Of a DNA stretch of 7,488 bases, positions 5,198-7,488 are shown piece after piece. A program made the translations under genes and the position numbers. Each line of letters starts with the position of its first letter. The first letter of the stretch is position 1. This DNA is from Actinomycetota bacterium. GTDB taxonomy: Bacteria > Actinomycetota > Thermoleophilia > Gaiellales > Gaiellaceae. Location of the stretch: NCBI GenBank assembly GCA_005885085.1, contig VAXY01000093.1, positions 1,463 through 8,950 on the forward strand. Reading direction: 5' to 3'. The notes under the pieces were generated by a model. That model saw only the letters and a list, made by a program, of their open reading frames with translations, did no database searches and was not told where the DNA came from.

Positions 5198-7488
5198 ATG
5201 GCGAGCTTTCCGGACCTGCGGCCTGGTCCGCGCTCGGCGAAAGCCGGGAGCGGGGCAGTGCCGTGGCGCCGATCGCCGATCCTCCTCGCGGTCTCCGCCG
5301 CGCTCCTGCTCACCGCCTTCTTCGCCGTCTCCGAGCTCGCCACTCTCCGCGGCGCGAAGGCACACGACGCATCGGCTTACCTGACGAGGGAGCTGGGCTC
5401 GCCGCTGAGCTCGGCGTCCCTCGTCAGGACGCCGGCGCGCATCCATCCCGCCCTGGGCGGGAAGCTCGAGATCCGCGGAGGCGGGCTGAAGGTCACCTCG
5501 GGCCGGGACACGCTCTCGCTCCGTTTCGCCGGCGACGCACCCTGGCGTGAGTACGCGAACGGCGTCGGTCGCAAGACCGCATTCGGCCAGGAGACGATCG
5601 CCTTCGGCGTCAATCGCGTGGAGCAGTCGCTGCTCGTCGATCGGAGTCAGGGAACGAAGGTCTGGCGCTGGCAGCTCGCGAGCAACCTGCATCCGCGCAT
5701 CGCCGGCGACGGCTCGGTGCGCTTCGCCGATTCGCCGCTGAGCATCCTCCCCGTCGCGGTCCTCGACCGCGAGGGCCACGACGTCACCCCGGCCGGCCTG
5801 CACTGGTCGCTTCGGCGCGGCACGCTCGAGCTGCGCCTCGACGACTCGCGGCTGCCTGCTCCTTATGTGATCGACCCTGTTGCACTTGTAGGTGCCTGCG
5901 GCCCCGGCACCGGCGACTTCGCGGGCTGCTCGGTTCATGTCGTCTCGAACAAGCTGAACTTCACCGGCAGCGCGCTGGTGCGGCCCTCGTCGGTGAGCAC
6001 CGGCGACCTGATGGTGGCGCAGATCACGCTCCGCAACAACGACGCCATCATCGTCCCGCCGGCCGGCTGGACCGCGATTGGAAACCTGCGCACGTCCGGC
6101 CTGACGTTGGAACAGCAGCTCTACTACAAGTTCGCCACGGTCGGCGACATCGCGGGCACGACATACAGCTGGTCGTGGACGACCTCGGCGGACGCGAGCG
6201 GCGCGATCATGGCCTACTCGGGCGTGGACGCCACCAATCCGTTCGACGTCACACCGACCGACAATGCCAACGCCGGAAGCACGGCGACCGCGACCGGACT
6301 GACCACGACCCAGAACAGCGACATGGTCGTCGCCTTCTACGGCGCGCAGGGCAACGTCACCGAGACTCAGGACGCGAGCCAGAGCCTGACCCAGGAGTAC
6401 ACCGCCTTGTCGGGAAGCATGCCCGCCAGCCGCGCGCGCATCACCGGCGCGGACGGGGTCCAGGCAACGCCGGGTGCGACGGGCAACAAGACCGCCACGG
6501 TCTCGGCGAGCGCACAGTGGGTCGCCCATCTCGTCGCGCTCGCACCGACGACCTCGAGCGACGGATCGGGGACGATGACGAGCTCGATCAGCAACGTCTC
6601 GGCGTCGCAGACAGGCCGCACGATCACCTTCACCTACACGGCCGCGGCCGGCGGCATGTTGAACGGCAGCGTCAGCGTCACGGTTCCGGGTGTACTGGGC
6701 GGTTGGAGCGCTCCGTCGACGACCGGCTCGAACGCCGGCTTCACGACCGCGAGCACCGGCAGCGTCGCCGTCGCCGGCCAGACGATCACCGTCTCGAACG
6801 TCACGCTCGCCGGCGGCGCGTCCATGACTATCACCTATGGGTCAACCGGAAGCGGCGGCCCAGGTGCGACAGCGACGGCGACCACCGGCGCGCAGGCGTG
6901 GCAGGCCGCACAGAAATCGCATAGCGGTACGCCGCTGACCAACCTTGGGTCGTCGCCGACCATCACGGTCTACGCGGCCGACGGCACGGGCACGCTGACG
7001 AGCAACACGAGCGCGGTGTCGGCGTCGCAGACCGGGAAGACGATCACCTTCACCTACACCGCGGCGGCCGGCGGCATCTCCGGCGGCCGCATCACGATCG
7101 ACGTCGCGCCCAGCTGGACCGCGCCCTCGGTCACTTCCTCGAACAACGGTTACACGACAGCGAGCACCGGCAGCGTCTCCGTCTCGAGCCAGAAGATCAC
7201 CGTCGACAACATCACACTCGCGGGCGCCAGCAGTATGACCGTCACCTACGGCGACACCAGCGGCGGCGGAGGCGGAGCCACCGTCCCATCGTCGACCGGA
7301 GGCGTCGTCTGGCAAGGACAGGAACGCTCCACCGGCGGCGGTGCGCTCGCCAACATCACCTCCCCCACCATCACCGTGTACGCGGCCGACGGCACGGGGA
7401 CGATGTCGGCCGGCACGAGCAACGTCTCCGCGACCCAGACCGGTCGCACGATCACTTTCACCTACACGGCGGCGACGGGCGGGATCTC
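5198..7488 (+). CDS. Large repeat-containing cell-surface protein (3' end outside window)
   Basis: At least 763 residues are open to the window end. A short basic N-terminus (WRR, 23-25) precedes one transmembrane segment (about 26-45, SPILLAVSAALLLTAFFAVS), so the bulk should lie outside the membrane, anchored or cleaved. Residues about 55-228 form a beta-rich region running through FGQETIAFGVNRVEQSLLVD, VWRWQLASNL, DVTPAGLHWSL and LPAPYVIDP. I recall this arrangement at the N-terminus of large exported proteins in Thermoleophilia. Residues about 229-450 start with a Cys pair (ACGPGTGDFAGC). They resemble a beta-sandwich seen in bacterial and phage surface proteins: STGDLMVAQITLR, PPAGWTAIG, LYYKFA, SWSWTTSADASGAIMAYSGV, QWVAHLVALAP. 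From 455 on come tandem repeats joined by Gly/Ser/Thr linkers. No enzyme motif was seen. An adhesin, stalk or sheath role is inference; the C-terminus, and any sorting signal, is not in view. Confidence 0.85.
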   Translation, partial: MASFPDLRPGPRSAKAGSGAVPWRRSPILLAVSAALLLTAFFAVSELATLRGAKAHDASAYLTRELGSPLSSASLVRTPARIHPALGGKLEIRGGGLKVTSGRDTLSLRFAGDAPWREYANGVGRKTAFGQETIAFGVNRVEQSLLVDRSQGTKVWRWQLASNLHPRIAGDGSVRFADSPLSILPVAVLDREGHDVTPAGLHWSLRRGTLELRLDDSRLPAPYVIDPVALVGACGPGTGDFAGCSVHVVSNKLNFTGSALVRPSSVSTGDLMVAQITLRNNDAIIVPPAGWTAIGNLRTSGLTLEQQLYYKFATVGDIAGTTYSWSWTTSADASGAIMAYSGVDATNPFDVTPTDNANAGSTATATGLTTTQNSDMVVAFYGAQGNVTETQDASQSLTQEYTALSGSMPASRARITGADGVQATPGATGNKTATVSASAQWVAHLVALAPTTSSDGSGTMTSSISNVSASQTGRTITFTYTAAAGGMLNGSVSVTVPGVLGGWSAPSTTGSNAGFTTASTGSVAVAGQTITVSNVTLAGGASMTITYGSTGSGGPGATATATTGAQAWQAAQKSHSGTPLTNLGSSPTITVYAADGTGTLTSNTSAVSASQTGKTITFTYTAAAGGISGGRITIDVAPSWTAPSVTSSNNGYTTASTGSVSVSSQKITVDNITLAGASSMTVTYGDTSGGGGGATVPSSTGGVVWQGQERSTGGGALANITSPTITVYAADGTGTMSAGTSNVSATQTGRTITFTYTAATGGI
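6560..7488 (+). repeat. Tandem in-frame repeats in the surface protein (420, 408 and at least 101 bases)
   Basis: Unit 1 is 6560-6979 (residues 455-594, 140 aa), unit 2 is 6980-7387 (595-730, 136 aa) and unit 3 begins at 7388 and is cut by the window. Each opens with DGxGTM/L and then SxVSAxQTGxTITFTYTAA. In units 1 and 2 this continues to WxAPS, TTASTGSVxV, xxITVxNxTLAG, SMTxTYG, a Gly-rich linker, and SPTITVYAA leading into the next unit. DNA identity is high in the opening block, for example at 6600-6657 against 7020-7077. The length pattern and hydrophobic/polar alternation suggest beta-sandwich modules like beads on a stalk. I assign no named family. Confidence 0.85.

Noticed and set aside
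5192..6529. 445-residue minus-strand open frame opposite the surface protein
   Set aside because: Its translation is Arg/Gly/Ala-rich shadow sequence. The plus frame has a ribosome-binding site, a membrane segment and recognisable modules.
6367..7461. Two minus-strand open frames (6367-6633 and 7246-7461) with the same opening residues MKVIVRPV
   Set aside because: Their similarity simply mirrors the tandem repeat encoded on the plus strand, so they are antisense shadows rather than a duplicated gene pair.

Overview
The window is GC-rich bacterial chromosome with strong G/C preference at third codon positions. A two-subunit methylmalonyl-CoA mutase, secreted proteins of a style I associate with Thermoleophilia, and a long Thr/Ser/Gly-rich surface protein together suggest a high-GC actinobacterial lineage, most likely Thermoleophilia (Gaiellales or Solirubrobacterales). 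This is inference from protein style, with no marker gene in the window. The apparent lesions in one gene would also fit a metagenome-assembled contig.

Layout: (1) 1-290, plus strand: the C-terminal end of an unrecognised protein that begins before the window. (2) 385-3821, minus strand: a compact cluster. Read in its own direction it holds the large catalytic subunit of a coenzyme-B12 acyl-CoA mutase (3821-2151), a predicted secreted protein of unknown function (2205-1504), the B12-binding small subunit of the mutase (1494-1093), and an enoyl-CoA hydratase (1096-385). The hydratase appears broken: one frame change and two missing segments. (3) 3889-4992, plus strand, divergent: a secreted protein that looks like a metallopeptidase relative whose HExxH site has become NEVVR. 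(4) 4993-5197: a 205-nt non-coding leader with several perfect stem-loops. (5) 5198-7488, plus strand, running off the window: a large membrane-anchored surface protein with an N-terminal transmembrane segment, two non-repeated regions, then tandem repeats of 140 and 136 residues and the start of a third.

How the parts fit: the minus-strand cluster is short-chain acyl-CoA metabolism. The two mutase subunits together would interconvert methylmalonyl-CoA and succinyl-CoA, and the hydratase would hydrate enoyl-CoA intermediates of fatty-acid or branched-chain amino-acid breakdown. The secreted protein lodged between the mutase subunits has no obvious place in that pathway. The plus-strand genes on the right belong to the cell envelope and share no visible function with the mutase cluster.

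The points most worth following up are the double lesion in the hydratase, the inactivated peptidase-like protein, the structured leader before the surface protein, and the repeat architecture of that protein. No tRNA, rRNA, CRISPR array, transposase or attachment site was seen.
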